Source: Paenibacillus peoriae (GTDB lineage Bacteria; Bacillota; Bacilli; Paenibacillales; Paenibacillaceae). From it: 64,000 bases of DNA. Every line of letters begins with the position of its first letter. Within the stretch, counting starts at the first letter, position 1. The translations under genes and the position numbers were made by a program. The notes below the pieces were generated by a model. That model did not search any database, had not been told where the DNA came from, and worked only from the letters and a program-made list of their open reading frames with translations. The stretch lies in NCBI RefSeq assembly GCF_022531965.1, contig NZ_CP092831.1, positions 3,543,001 through 3,607,000 on the forward strand, in the 5' to 3' direction. Below, piece after piece: positions 37,298-45,980 of the stretch.

Positions 37298-38773
37298 ATG
37301 AATCAAAGCAACACCCCGCTTTTTACTGCTTTGAAAAAGCATGCTCAGAGCAACCCGGTTCAATTTCACATCCCAGGTCATAAAAAGGGAGTGGGAGCAG
37401 ATTCGGAATTTCGCGAATTTATGGGGGATAATGCCTTTTCCATAGATATGATCAACATCGCTCCATTGGACGATCTGCATCAGCCTTCAGGCGTCATCGA
37501 AGAAGCTCAAAAGCTTGCAGCAGAGGCCTTCGGAGCTGATTATACGTATTACAGTGTACAGGGGACAAGCGGAGCCATCATCACCATGATTATGTCGATT
37601 TGCATGCCTGGTGATAAAATTATTGTACCCCGAAACATACACAAATCTATAATGTCTGCCATTATCTTCGCTGGTGCGAAGCCGGTATTCATTTCTCCAG
37701 TCAGTGATGAGAATCTCGGTATTCACCACGGGGTTACAACCAAGTCCGTACGCCGGGCATTGGAACGCCACCCTGACGCCAAGGGCGTCCTTGTTATCAA
37801 CCCGACATATTACGGTGTGTGCGCCGATTTGAAGGAAATTGTAGATCTCGCTCACAGCTATAATGTGCCGGTCCTGGTCGATGAGGCTCATGGAGTACTG
37901 ATTCATTTTCACTCTGATCTACCGATGTCCGCCATGGAGGCGGGAGCAGACATGTCAGCTACAAGCGTTCACAAGCTGGGTGGTTCCTTGACTCAAAGCT
38001 CAATCCTGAATGTAAATACGAAAAACGGATTCGTTAATCCGCAGCGTGTACAAACGATTTTCAGTATGCTGACAACAACGTCGACTTCGTATATTCTGTT
38101 GGCTTCGTTAGACACATCCCGACGTAATCTGGCCCTTAACGGTCATGAAATAGCACAACGCGCCCTTGATTTGGCTGAATATTGCCGCTCAGAGGTTAAC
38201 AAGATTGAAGGGCTATATTGCTTTGGTAGTGAAATTCTCGGCACGGAAGCTACCTACGATTATGATCCAACCAAAATTACGGTTCATATCCGCCATTTGG
38301 GCCTTACCGGATACGATGTGGAAAATTGGCTGAGAGATCACTATAATATCGAGGTTGAACTTAGCGATATGTACAATATTCTTTGTTTGGTGACCCCTGG
38401 GGATACCAAAGAGGAAATTGAAATTTTGTTGAAAGCTCTGCGTGAGCTGGCTTCTCTGCACTATTCCACAGGTCAGGAGCATGAGCTGGTTGTAAAGATA
38501 CCAGATATCCCTCAGCTCTCCCTCATTCCAAGAGACGCTTTTTATGGAGATACGGAAATCGTGCCCTTCAAGGAATCTGCTGGTCGCATTATTGCAGAAT
38601 TCATTTATGTGTATCCACCGGGTATTCCGATCTTACTGCCAGGAGAAGTTATTTCGCAGGACAATATTGATTATATTGTTGATCATGTAGAAGTAGGCCT
38701 GCCTGTTAAAGGACCTGAGGACCGAACAGTACATCAGGTGAAGGTTATCGTCGAGACTGACGCTATTTCATAA
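37298..38773 (+). CDS. speA: Arginine/lysine/ornithine decarboxylase, SpeA type
   Basis: PLP-dependent fold-type I decarboxylase of 491 residues, best matching B. subtilis SpeA, which converts arginine to agmatine for polyamine synthesis. The PLP lysine is Lys226 in SVHKLGGSLTQSS; PVQFHIPGHKKG and the VLVDEAHGVLIHFH segment precede it. A C-terminal Orn/Lys/Arg decarboxylase domain with YVYPPGIPILLPGEV follows. I use ATG 37298, which aligns with the B. subtilis start (MNQSNTPLF versus MSQHETPLY), although AAAGG is closer to a GTG four codons earlier. No other speB/E gene lies here. Lysine as substrate is an alternative. Confidence 0.9.
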   Translation: MNQSNTPLFTALKKHAQSNPVQFHIPGHKKGVGADSEFREFMGDNAFSIDMINIAPLDDLHQPSGVIEEAQKLAAEAFGADYTYYSVQGTSGAIITMIMSICMPGDKIIVPRNIHKSIMSAIIFAGAKPVFISPVSDENLGIHHGVTTKSVRRALERHPDAKGVLVINPTYYGVCADLKEIVDLAHSYNVPVLVDEAHGVLIHFHSDLPMSAMEAGADMSATSVHKLGGSLTQSSILNVNTKNGFVNPQRVQTIFSMLTTTSTSYILLASLDTSRRNLALNGHEIAQRALDLAEYCRSEVNKIEGLYCFGSEILGTEATYDYDPTKITVHIRHLGLTGYDVENWLRDHYNIEVELSDMYNILCLVTPGDTKEEIEILLKALRELASLHYSTGQEHELVVKIPDIPQLSLIPRDAFYGDTEIVPFKESAGRIIAEFIYVYPPGIPILLPGEVISQDNIDYIVDHVEVGLPVKGPEDRTVHQVKVIVETDAIS

Positions 38774-38819
38774 TATTGATCGGACAACACATGCTTACAA
38801 AATATGTTGATAGTTAACA

Positions 38820-38848
38820 AAAAAAGCCCCTATTTGGGGGCTTTTTTT
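38820..38848 (+). terminator. Intrinsic terminator of speA
   Basis: AAAGCCCC/GGGGGCTTT hairpin with a T-run. Confidence 0.88.
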
Positions 38849-38882
38849 CTTGAAGAGCTTATAACAGCTGCTATTTCCAATT

Positions 38883-39188
38883 CTATTCGTATTGGGCAAC
38901 AAGCTCGCTATATGCAGCTTCTACACGTTTCCACTCATCTTCGTCCTCAATATTGTAAAGCACCATTTCTTCGTTTTCTTCTTCCATACGAAGAATAATG
39001 CCATCCGCTTCGGGATTGCCTCGCTCAAGCAGAAGAGCATAAACGTGATCTTCTACATCAAAGGTCTCTACCAGCACCATTTCTACATCTTTACCATTTT
39101 CATCAGTTAGCGTAAGAACCATTTCTTCATGTTCGTGGTCATGATCGTGGTTGCAGGCTTCACCGTGTTCATGTTTGTGATCACTCAT
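38883..39188 (-). CDS. DUF1292 family protein with His-rich N-terminus
   Basis: A protein of 101 residues. The C-terminal 75 match DUF1292 (VLTLTDENGKDVEMVLVETFDVEDHVYALLL and MVLYNIEDEDEWKRVEAAYSEL), like B. subtilis YrzB, whose function is unknown. The first 22 residues are very rich in His, Glu and Asp (HKHEHGEACNHDHDHEHEE), a pattern that could bind divalent metal. AAGGTAGG precedes the ATG at 39188. It is not in the usual yrrL-yrzB-like cluster here. Confidence 0.87.
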   Translation of the reverse strand: MSDHKHEHGEACNHDHDHEHEEMVLTLTDENGKDVEMVLVETFDVEDHVYALLLERGNPEADGIILRMEEENEEMVLYNIEDEDEWKRVEAAYSELVAQYE

Positions 39189-39267
39189 GGAAATACCTAC
39201 CTTCAAATTGTTTTATTTTCCCCCGTATCGTAACATGATCAAGGGTGCAGGTCAATTTGTGGTATGC

Positions 39268-39825
39268 CTAATTTATCGCTGTAATGACTTTTTCGGACAC
39301 CAAGGTATAGCTGCCGTCTTTGCTCTCTTTAATATAGAAACCAACCCGGTAATTCCCTGCTGTTTTGAAATCATACGTAAAGTCGTTCGTACGGAACCAG
39401 AAGTTATCCTTTTGCGCTCCTTTGATATCTTGAGACTGAATATCCTTCACGTTGCCCGAAGGGTCGGTGATCGCTACCTTCACTCCGGAGATATCTGTTT
39501 TCAAGGTATCAATTTGACTAAATACATTAAATTTCACTTTATTGCCTTTATTCACGTTACCAAACACAGTATCTCCCTTGAACAGGAACATATGCACGTT
39601 AGGCTGGTCGAAAACAACTTTTCCACCGGATGGATCAAAATTTACAAGTCCGTTAAAATCACGGATGGGCACATAAGTCTTCCCATCAATGACAACTGCA
39701 CCATCTTTTGACACCTCTCCATTAATAATCAACTGTACTTGGTCCTTGGCGGATTCCGCCGAAATGGCGGTCCCTCCCATTATTGAAAAGGCCATCATTA
39801 GGGCCATCACTCTTCTCCATTTCAT
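39268..39825 (-). CDS. Secreted protein with copper amine oxidase N-terminal-like (stalk) domain
   Basis: A protein of 185 residues with an N-terminal signal peptide (MKWRRVMALMMAFSIMGGTAISAES). A short domain resembling the copper amine oxidase N-terminal repeat follows (VQLIINGEVSKDG...VVIDGKTYVPIRDF), a common surface-binding module in Paenibacillus. The remaining region is beta-rich with an Ig-like flavour (VKVAITDPSGNVKDI, AGNYRVGFYI). It is probably extracytoplasmic. GGAGGG lies upstream of ATG 39825. Function unknown. Confidence 0.82.
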   Translation of the reverse strand: MKWRRVMALMMAFSIMGGTAISAESAKDQVQLIINGEVSKDGAVVIDGKTYVPIRDFNGLVNFDPSGGKVVFDQPNVHMFLFKGDTVFGNVNKGNKVKFNVFSQIDTLKTDISGVKVAITDPSGNVKDIQSQDIKGAQKDNFWFRTNDFTYDFKTAGNYRVGFYIKESKDGSYTLVSEKVITAIN

Positions 39826-40026
39826 CACTACTAATCCCTCCATCGTCATCTGTTAAAAACCTTCTGTCGTACATTTATACCTAGCTCAGCCGCACAAGTT
39901 GCGCTGTGTTTCACAAATTGTCCAAAGTTTTTACAGAAGGAGCCAAATCTTTAGTTCCAGCAGCATAGGTGGTAAAATACGACTGTAGAATGTCCTAGTA
40001 CACAAAGTCTGGAGGATAGATCCATT

Positions 40027-40785
40027 ATGAGCCTAACGATACAAATGCTTGGCACAGGCAGTGCCTTTGCCAAACATTATTACAACAACAACGCGCTGCT
40101 GGACAGCGGAGAAGGCAAACTGCTAATCGATTGTGGTACAACCGCTTCGTTAGCATTACACCAAATGCGCGTTCCTTTGCCTGATATTGACGCCATTTTA
40201 ATCACACATATTCACGCAGATCATGTCGGAGGTTTGGAGGAATTCGGTTTTCAAATGAACATTCTCCATCGTCGCAAGCCTCTACTTTATATCGCCGAAC
40301 CCCTAATCCACCCTTTATGGGAGCATACACTCAAGGGCGGGATGTCACAGCAGGGTATGATTGACAAGCTTGAAGATGTATTCGAGGTAAACGTAATAAC
40401 GCTTGGTGTGCCCACTACATTAGTATCCGGTATCCAGGTGGAGCTGATCCCTACACGGCATATTCCTGGTAAAAACAGTTATTCCTTATTCATAAATGAC
40501 CGACTTTTTTATAGTGCAGATATGGTTTTTGACCCTGATTTGCTTCATCATCTGGTGCATGAACGAGGATGTCGGAGTATTCTGCATGAGGTTCAATTAC
40601 AAGATGCCGGAGAAGTCCATACGACGTTGAACGAGCTGCTAAGCTTGGCGCCATCTCTTCAAGAGCGGATTCATTTGATGCACTATAGTGATGATATGGA
40701 ACAATTCAGGGATAAAGCTGGCGTCATGTCCTTTCTGGAACAGCAACGATTATATCAACTTGCAGAGTTGGAACGTGCAGAGTAG
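40027..40785 (+). CDS. Metallo-beta-lactamase fold hydrolase
   Basis: A protein of 252 residues with the metal-binding motif THIHADHVGG near 60, preceded by the MLGTGSAFAK lead and LLIDCGTTAS typical of RNase Z-like and related hydrolases. Further metal ligands are likely in PTRHIPGKNS and the SADMVFD segment. It is cytoplasmic. The RNase Z flexible arm is not evident, so tRNA maturation should not be assumed. GGAGGA lies upstream of the ATG. It is a single gene. Confidence 0.88.
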   Translation: MSLTIQMLGTGSAFAKHYYNNNALLDSGEGKLLIDCGTTASLALHQMRVPLPDIDAILITHIHADHVGGLEEFGFQMNILHRRKPLLYIAEPLIHPLWEHTLKGGMSQQGMIDKLEDVFEVNVITLGVPTTLVSGIQVELIPTRHIPGKNSYSLFINDRLFYSADMVFDPDLLHHLVHERGCRSILHEVQLQDAGEVHTTLNELLSLAPSLQERIHLMHYSDDMEQFRDKAGVMSFLEQQRLYQLAELERAE

Positions 40786-40812
40786 CATGCTAAATACAGC
40801 TTAACAATTAAC

Positions 40813-40854
40813 AAAAAGCCGCCTGGCTATCCTTTGTAGGAAAGCCAGGCGGCT
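40813..40854 (-). terminator. Intrinsic terminator of the DUF3892 gene
   Basis: Long GC-rich stem AGCCGCCTGGCT/AGCCAGGCGGCT. On the minus strand it is followed by TTTTT. It may also slow the convergent hydrolase transcript. Confidence 0.88.
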
Positions 40855-40907
40855 TGCTAGTTCTTGAATATATTGATGAACTTGCATTCTAATGTTGCGA
40901 GTTAAGG

Positions 40908-41144
40908 TCAGAACAATGGCAGTTGATCCAGGTTATTAGAAGGATCTCCGTCGGCATCTCCCCGAATTCGTTTGCTGCCATCCTTGGCCTTGAAAACGTT
41001 AACGCCTGCAATTGAGCCTGTCTCAATCTCATTCAAAGCTTGGCTATAATCTAAAATTCGACCGGTAGATGTCTGAAAAGACGTAAGGTCGCCATCCCCG
41101 TTTTTACGTACTGCTGTAATTTGCTCCCGTTCTGTATTAGCCAT
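40908..41144 (-). CDS. DUF3892 family protein
   Basis: A protein of 78 residues matching the small DUF3892 family (ITAVRKNGDGDLTSFQTSTGRILDYSQALNEIETGSIAGVNV, ending DGDPSNNLDQLPLF). The fold is unknown and no function has been established. AAGGAG lies 9 bases before ATG 41144; the frame extends 7 codons further. It is monocistronic with its own terminator. Confidence 0.88.
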   Translation of the reverse strand: MANTEREQITAVRKNGDGDLTSFQTSTGRILDYSQALNEIETGSIAGVNVFKAKDGSKRIRGDADGDPSNNLDQLPLF

Positions 41145-41231
41145 GCTGTATCGCTCCTTATCCATAATATAGTGGAGGAACTTTTACTAGCATGCGCATT
41201 GTACAGATTTGTATGCACCTTGCGCTGCCGA

Positions 41232-41675
41232 CTACAACTTTTTGCGCATACGAACATGCGGTATTCCCGCATCGTCAAAAGGTTCATCGGAGATCGTCTC
41301 GTAGCCAAGCTTTTCGTAAAACTTCTCGGCTTGACATTGGGCATCTAGCAACGAGTATCTTAACCCCAATTCACGTGCACGTTCCTCCAGTGCTAGCAGT
41401 AATACACGTCCATAGCCTGCGGCACGATGCTCCTTGAGAACGGCAATACGTTGCATTTTAGCTGTATCTTCCTCATAGTATGTCAACCGACCAGTGGCCA
41501 CCATTTCACCATGTTCACAAATTAGCAAATGATGGGCCGTATCTCCCAGCTTGTCATAATGGTCAATTTCTAAATCGAGAGGAACCTTTTGCTCATCGAC
41601 AAACACTTTGGTACGGATCGATATTGCCTCCTGTAGCTGCTCCTCTGTTGTTACACTTATAATTTCTGCGGCCAT
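41232..41675 (-). CDS. GNAT family N-acetyltransferase (YjcF/ElaA-like)
   Basis: An acetyltransferase of 147 residues with the acetyl-CoA loop VLKEHRAAGYGRVLLLALEE near 78-98 and the family-typical start IRTKVFVDEQKVPLDLEID. The C-terminal CQAEKFYEKLGYETI matches the GNAT end. Substrate unknown. GGGGGA lies upstream; a GTG directly precedes the chosen ATG at 41675. It stands alone. Confidence 0.88.
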   Translation of the reverse strand: MAAEIISVTTEEQLQEAISIRTKVFVDEQKVPLDLEIDHYDKLGDTAHHLLICEHGEMVATGRLTYYEEDTAKMQRIAVLKEHRAAGYGRVLLLALEERARELGLRYSLLDAQCQAEKFYEKLGYETISDEPFDDAGIPHVRMRKKL

Positions 41676-41776
41676 CACCTGTTCCCCCTATCATTAACTC
41701 CAAATTTGTAAACTCACTAAATTCGAATTATATATATAAATGGTCATGAAGTACAGGCTGACTTCTATTTTTTCAC

Positions 41777-41806
41777 TTTACATATATGGTTAATACATGA
41801 TATTAT
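41777..41806 (+). promoter_or_regulatory. Predicted promoter of tRNA-Val
   Basis: TTTACA (41777-41782), 18 bases, TATTAT (41801-41806). The tRNA starts 11 bases further on. Confidence 0.6.
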
Positions 41807-41817
41807 CTAATAACCGA

Positions 41818-41889
41818 AGGACGGTAGCTCAGCGGGAGAGCATTATCTTGACAGGGTAAGGGTCATGGGTTCGATCCCCATCCGTCCTA
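41818..41889 (+). tRNA. tRNA-Val (anticodon GAC)
   Basis: The acceptor stem AGGACGG/CCGTCCT, D-arm GCTC/GAGC, anticodon stem TTATC/GGTAA with loop TTGACAG (anticodon GAC at 41850-41852) and T-arm ATGGG/CCCAT around TTCGATC all fold. The CCA end is not encoded. It is a single tRNA gene with promoter and terminator. Confidence 0.95.
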
Positions 41890-41895
41890 TTTGTC

Positions 41896-41922
41896 AAAAG
41901 CCTTGATATTCAAGGCTTTTTT
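41896..41922 (+). terminator. Intrinsic terminator of tRNA-Val
   Basis: AAAGCCTTG/CAAGGCTTT hairpin followed by TTTT. Confidence 0.9.
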
Positions 41923-41981
41923 GTTTGTCTAGAGATAAATCCAGTTATCCTGTTTTTTAATCAAAATGATACTTATAAGAT

Positions 41982-42015
41982 AAAAAAGCCGCCCGGAAAG
42001 ATAGGGTCGACTTTT
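41982..42015 (-). terminator. Terminator of the nasDE operon
   Basis: AAAAGTCGACCC pairs with GGGCGGCTTTT on the minus strand (with G-U pairs), followed by TTTTTT, about 120 bases after the nasE stop. Confidence 0.6.
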
Positions 42016-42138
42016 CTGTATACTCAGATCATTGTAATTTAACAATGTCATTTTTTCTTCAGCAAAGCTTTTCACCTTAATCCTTCTATTTATATAGAAG
42101 AAAAAAAACAGGACCTCAGCACAATACGCATAGAACTC

Positions 42139-42468
42139 TTAGATTACGATATAAACCGCCCCGCTCTCACCGTCAATCTCCGTCGGGTAAGCAGTCACAC
42201 ATCCAGTATCTGGCTCTTGCACCCGGCCAGTGGAAAGGTCAACTTTCCAGTCATGGAGCGGACAATGGATTGCTGAGCCACATATCATTCCTTCGGATAA
42301 CCGTCCCCCTTTGTGCGGACAACGATTCTCAAGTGCATGCACGCTGCCATCGCTCAGACGGAATACAGCTATTTCTGTATCATGAATGCGAACTGTCCTT
42401 GCTCCACGTCGGTCAATTTCGTTCAAATTAGCTATTCTGATTCTGTTGGTTGTCGTATTGGTCTCCAT
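42139..42468 (-). CDS. nasE: Nitrite reductase small subunit (Rieske-type)
   Basis: A protein of 109 residues, the NirD/NasE subunit of assimilatory NADH nitrite reductase. The Rieske [2Fe-2S] ligands are complete: Cys50-Pro-His52 and Cys69-x-x-His72 (ENRCPHKGG and HCPLHDW). GGGGGCTG lies upstream of the ATG. It starts 12 bases after the nasD stop and is the last gene of the operon. It works with NasD in the six-electron reduction of nitrite to ammonium in the cytoplasm. Confidence 0.93.
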   Translation of the reverse strand: METNTTTNRIRIANLNEIDRRGARTVRIHDTEIAVFRLSDGSVHALENRCPHKGGRLSEGMICGSAIHCPLHDWKVDLSTGRVQEPDTGCVTAYPTEIDGESGAVYIVI

Positions 42469-42480
42469 TTTGTCAGCCCC

Positions 42481-44913
42481 CTATTCCATTACTGGCTTAA
42501 GTTCCGGCAGCTGCACAAAATTTTTGCGCAGCTCTTCGTTGTGAATAATTTCGTGCCACGGATCAGTCGTCGTGCTTAATGTCTCTTCTATTCTGGTCAC
42601 CAGTTGCTTCCTCGTCTCTGCATCCGAAAGTGCCTGTTTGATGGATTCCACTCCGACCCGTTCCAACCAATGGGCTGTGCGTTCGTTCCAATTGGCCTGC
42701 TCACGATAATACTGCAGATAGGCACCGGTCCATTCCATCACTTCATCCTCGGTTCTAACGGTACAAAGTAGTTCAGCTGCCCGAACCTTGATACCCCCGT
42801 TACCTCCAACGTAGATCCCCCAGCCACCGTCAATAGCAACGACGCCCAAATCCTTGATCGTCGCTTCAGCGCAGTTACGCGGGCAACCGGACACAGCCAG
42901 TTTGACTTTGGATGGAGCATTCAGACGTTCAAATGCCTTTTCCAACCGGATGCCCATCCCCATAGCATCCTGCGTGCCAAAGCGGCAAAAGGTATTACCT
43001 ACACACGTCTTAACCGTTCGCAGCGTCTTTCCATAGGCATATCCAGACGGCATATCCAACTCGGCCCAGATCCCTGGCAAATCCTCTTTTTTCACACCAA
43101 GCAGGTCAAGACGTTGACCACCCGTAAATTTAACCAGAGGCACATTGTATTTCTCCGCGACAGCAGCAATTTTCTTCAGGTCGGCAGGTGAAGTAACTCC
43201 TCCATAAATGCGGGGCACGACAGAATAGGTGCCATCTTTTTGTATATTGGCATGGTACCGTTCATTCGTAAATCTGGATTCCTTCTCATCTTCATAATCC
43301 AGTGGCCATAGCATACCTAGATAATAATTGAGGGCCGGCCGACATTTAGTGCAACCTTCCGGTTCGTTCCATCCCAGCACATTCATCACTTCTTTGACAC
43401 TCTTTAATCCCATCTCCCGAATGCCATCAATGATCGCTTCCCGGTCAAGCGTCGTACAACTACAAATACCCTCTTTCATCGTTTCTCCGGCTTCTGCGCC
43501 TGCGTATAGCTGTAAGAGTCCCTCCACTAATGGCTTGCAGCCGCCACATGAGGCCGATGCTTTTGTGCATGCCTTAATCTCCCCGACACTCCGGCAGCCA
43601 GCCGCAACCGCCTCTCCAATGTCACCCTTGGATACACCATTACATCCACATACAATTTCGTCATCAGGCATCTGCTCCAGCATCATGGAGCCACTAGCTT
43701 CTGGTTGACCAGGATTGAAGCCAAGTAATAACTCTTTCTCTCGGCCAACCACCGACTCGCCACTTTTGATCAACGAAAACAGCATGGCTCCGTCAGACGT
43801 ATCCCCAAACAGAACGGCTCCGATCAGTTTTTCTTCCTTGATTACGATTTTTTTGTAGACGCTACCAATATCATCCTGATACCGCAGGGAACGTGTTCCC
43901 GGTTCATCCTTGTAATCCCCTGCTGAAAACACGTCGACACCCGATACCTTCAACCTTGTCGAGGTAACTGAACCACTGTAGCCGGGAGTCTCCATTCCCG
44001 CGAGTCGCTGAGCCAGTACACCACCTTGCTCATATAATGGAGCAACCAGCCCGTAAGTGATTCCCCGGTGTTCTGCACATTCTCCAACGGCGTAGATGCC
44101 GGGGATATTCGTTTCCATGTGATCATTTACGATGATCCCGCGGTTTACAGGGATTCCCGCCGACACCGCCAGTTCAATGTCTGGTTTGATGCCTACCGCC
44201 ATAACGATCAGATCCGCTTCCAACTCGCTGCCATCGGCAAATTTCAACCCTTCCACGCGGCGACGTCCTGTTATAGCCGCCGTCCGCTTATTGACCAGAA
44301 ATGTCATTCCCTGCTCTTCCAGCTCGCGCCGTAGCATAAGGGAAGCAGCCTCATCCAGCTGCCGATCCATAATATATCCGTTAATATGGATAACTGTGAC
44401 GTCCATCCCCAAGTTAAGCAGCCCCCTGGCTGCCTCTAGTCCAAGCAATCCGCCACCGATGACGGCTGCTTTTTTGTGCGTCTTCGCCGTCTCCATCATC
44501 GTTTCACAGTCACGAATATCCCGGAAACCGATAACACCATCCTTGTCGGCCCCTGGAAGCGGCAGAATAAAGGCTTTAGACCCCGTTGCCAACAACAACA
44601 AATCATAAGAGATGCATACGCCGGAGCGTGATGTCACCTGCTGCTTTTCCGTGTCGATAGCTGTGACAGGATCATTGGTATACAATCGAATATTGTTGTC
44701 TTCATACCAACTCCAGTCGTTGATGACAATATCCTGCAAACCAGCCCCTCCCGCCAGAACGGAAGACAGCATGATCCGGTTATAGTTTGGATGGGGCTCG
44801 GCCCCGAATACCGTAATCTCATAGCTACCTGGTGCAAGCTTCAGCAAATGTTCGAGAGTGCGTATCCCCGCCATTCCGTTGCCGATCAACACTAACTTTT
44901 GGATATTGTTCAT
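42481..44913 (-). CDS. nasD: Assimilatory nitrite reductase large subunit
   Basis: NADH-dependent siroheme nitrite reductase of 810 residues. The N-terminal FAD/NAD(P) oxidoreductase (about 1-320) starts KLVLIGNGMAGIRTLEHLL. A BFD-like [2Fe-2S] region holds CGCNGVSKGDIGEA and SCGGCKPLVEG, then a second one CSCTTLDREA...GCTKCRPAL. The siroheme/4Fe-4S domain has the complete ligand set CVGNTFC (Cys637, Cys643) and CPRNC (Cys677, Cys681). It is followed by nasE and preceded by a leader with ANTAR-type hairpins and a terminator. NirB is the alternative name. Confidence 0.95.
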   Translation of the reverse strand: MNNIQKLVLIGNGMAGIRTLEHLLKLAPGSYEITVFGAEPHPNYNRIMLSSVLAGGAGLQDIVINDWSWYEDNNIRLYTNDPVTAIDTEKQQVTSRSGVCISYDLLLLATGSKAFILPLPGADKDGVIGFRDIRDCETMMETAKTHKKAAVIGGGLLGLEAARGLLNLGMDVTVIHINGYIMDRQLDEAASLMLRRELEEQGMTFLVNKRTAAITGRRRVEGLKFADGSELEADLIVMAVGIKPDIELAVSAGIPVNRGIIVNDHMETNIPGIYAVGECAEHRGITYGLVAPLYEQGGVLAQRLAGMETPGYSGSVTSTRLKVSGVDVFSAGDYKDEPGTRSLRYQDDIGSVYKKIVIKEEKLIGAVLFGDTSDGAMLFSLIKSGESVVGREKELLLGFNPGQPEASGSMMLEQMPDDEIVCGCNGVSKGDIGEAVAAGCRSVGEIKACTKASASCGGCKPLVEGLLQLYAGAEAGETMKEGICSCTTLDREAIIDGIREMGLKSVKEVMNVLGWNEPEGCTKCRPALNYYLGMLWPLDYEDEKESRFTNERYHANIQKDGTYSVVPRIYGGVTSPADLKKIAAVAEKYNVPLVKFTGGQRLDLLGVKKEDLPGIWAELDMPSGYAYGKTLRTVKTCVGNTFCRFGTQDAMGMGIRLEKAFERLNAPSKVKLAVSGCPRNCAEATIKDLGVVAIDGGWGIYVGGNGGIKVRAAELLCTVRTEDEVMEWTGAYLQYYREQANWNERTAHWLERVGVESIKQALSDAETRKQLVTRIEETLSTTTDPWHEIIHNEELRKNFVQLPELKPVME

Positions 44914-44949
44914 CAGGTCACTCCCCTTCCATTTGTATCCTCAAAACAT

Positions 44950-45040
44950 AAAAAGCCCGCTTCACATATGGGGATTCAAAATATCCCCCACATGAGAAAA
45001 CAGGCTCCATTGCCGTTTCATCGAATACGCCGTTGTATCC
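44950..45040 (-). promoter_or_regulatory. ANTAR-type attenuator leader of nasDE
   Basis: Read on the minus strand. Hairpin 1 (45040-45023) has stem GGATAC/GTATTC and loop AACGGC. Hairpin 2 (45014-45003) has stem GGC/GCC and loop AATGGA. Both hexaloops have A at position 1 and G at position 4, the ANTAR recognition pattern. The 3' arm of hairpin 2 is also the 5' arm of the terminator (45005-44955), which ends in TTTTT. Binding to the hexaloop pair should block terminator formation. Confidence 0.85.
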
Positions 45041-45072
45041 ATCAGAGTATGGAATTAAAAAGTATTGTAGCT

Positions 45073-45101
45073 AATATATAATGGTTCAAATGATATGTCA
45101 A
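45073..45101 (-). promoter_or_regulatory. Promoter of nasDE
   Basis: TTGACA (45101-45096), a 17-base spacer and TATATT (45078-45073), about 40 bases upstream of ANTAR hairpin 1. Confidence 0.85.
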
Positions 45102-45112
45102 CATTCCTTACG
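45096..45112. promoter_or_regulatory. GlnR/TnrA-like box at the nasDE promoter
   Basis: TGTCAACATTCCTTACG differs from TGTNAN7TNACA only at the last base. It contains the -35 hexamer. Confidence 0.6.
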
Positions 45113-45358
45113 CATTAACTTATAAAAAATTATATTTTATCACCATGTAACATGTCTATGACGTATAAAATATCACTCCCCTACAAAATTAGGATTGATT
45201 TTCAGACCAAAACACGCCAAAATGGTTTAAAAGTCCGTTTTAACTTGATGATGGTGGAAAAATAAAGCAAACGGATAAAATCCAATGTCATATTTGTTAT
45301 CAATGAATACCATCCCCATCGCTAACTACCCTTCATATTACAGAGAGGAGGAGCCCGC
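45113..45358. other. AT-rich region upstream of the ANTAR gene
   Basis: No gene. It must carry the promoter of the ANTAR gene. I see no clear hexamer pair, no good second GlnR box and no ANTAR hairpin pair here. The inverted repeat GTTTAAAA/TTTTAAC near 45226-45246 is weak. Confidence 0.4.
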
Positions 45359-45961
45359 TTGCGTTCCTTGTTGGTAATTCACTTACATTCTGACCATGTA
45401 TCTGAGCAGACACACGCCGTTTCCTCATGGCAGGCAGGACCTGAAAACCTTTTAGAATCCAACGGATACCTAACTCTGCCCTGCCGCAATGAATCTGAAA
45501 TCAAACAGCTAATCCTTAATGCAGATGCGGCGGTACTAGACATGCCTGTCGGCACGATCAGCATGTGGGGTGGCAGGCTGGAGCAAGCCAAAGCAGTCCC
45601 GTTGCTCTGGTGGTGCAGCGCAGAATCAGCGTTATCATCGACAGAGGCTTGTGAAGCTGATGTCACTGTTGATGGCATTCTAACCCCTTCTATGGCAGCC
45701 CATGAGCTGAATTGGGCTCTTCATTTTAGTGCCAAACGCTTTTTTGAACGCCAGCACTGGCAAAGTGAACGCAAGCAACTGACCGCTCGGTTGGAAGAAC
45801 GCAAATGGATTGATATGGCGAAAGGAATACTTGGAGAAGTAAACGGTATCCCGGAAGCGGAAGCATATGATGTGCTGCGGAAAAAAGCAATGAACGAACG
45901 CAAACGTATCGTTGATGTGGCAATTTCCATCGTCAAAGCACAGCAAATGCTAAAAGCATAA
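45359..45961 (+). CDS. ANTAR-domain RNA-binding antiterminator with degenerate receiver
   Basis: A protein of 200 residues. The C-terminal ANTAR domain (about 135-195) is well conserved (RLEERKWIDMAKGILGEVNG, EAYDVLRKKAMNERKRIVDVA). The N-terminal half has the shape of a response-regulator receiver, but the acidic pair is replaced (LLVIHLHSD) and the conserved Lys is Thr (DGILTPSMAA). One Asp remains (AAVLDMPVG). Phosphorylation by a histidine kinase is therefore unlikely. It starts with TTG at 45359 after GAGGAGG. It is divergent from nasDE and flanked by three leaders bearing ANTAR hexaloops, its probable targets. Nitrate/nitrite control by antitermination, as with NasR or NasT, is inferred. 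Confidence 0.88.
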   Translation: MRSLLVIHLHSDHVSEQTHAVSSWQAGPENLLESNGYLTLPCRNESEIKQLILNADAAVLDMPVGTISMWGGRLEQAKAVPLLWWCSAESALSSTEACEADVTVDGILTPSMAAHELNWALHFSAKRFFERQHWQSERKQLTARLEERKWIDMAKGILGEVNGIPEAEAYDVLRKKAMNERKRIVDVAISIVKAQQMLKA

Positions 45962-45980
45962 ATCTGAAAGGGGCCTGAAC

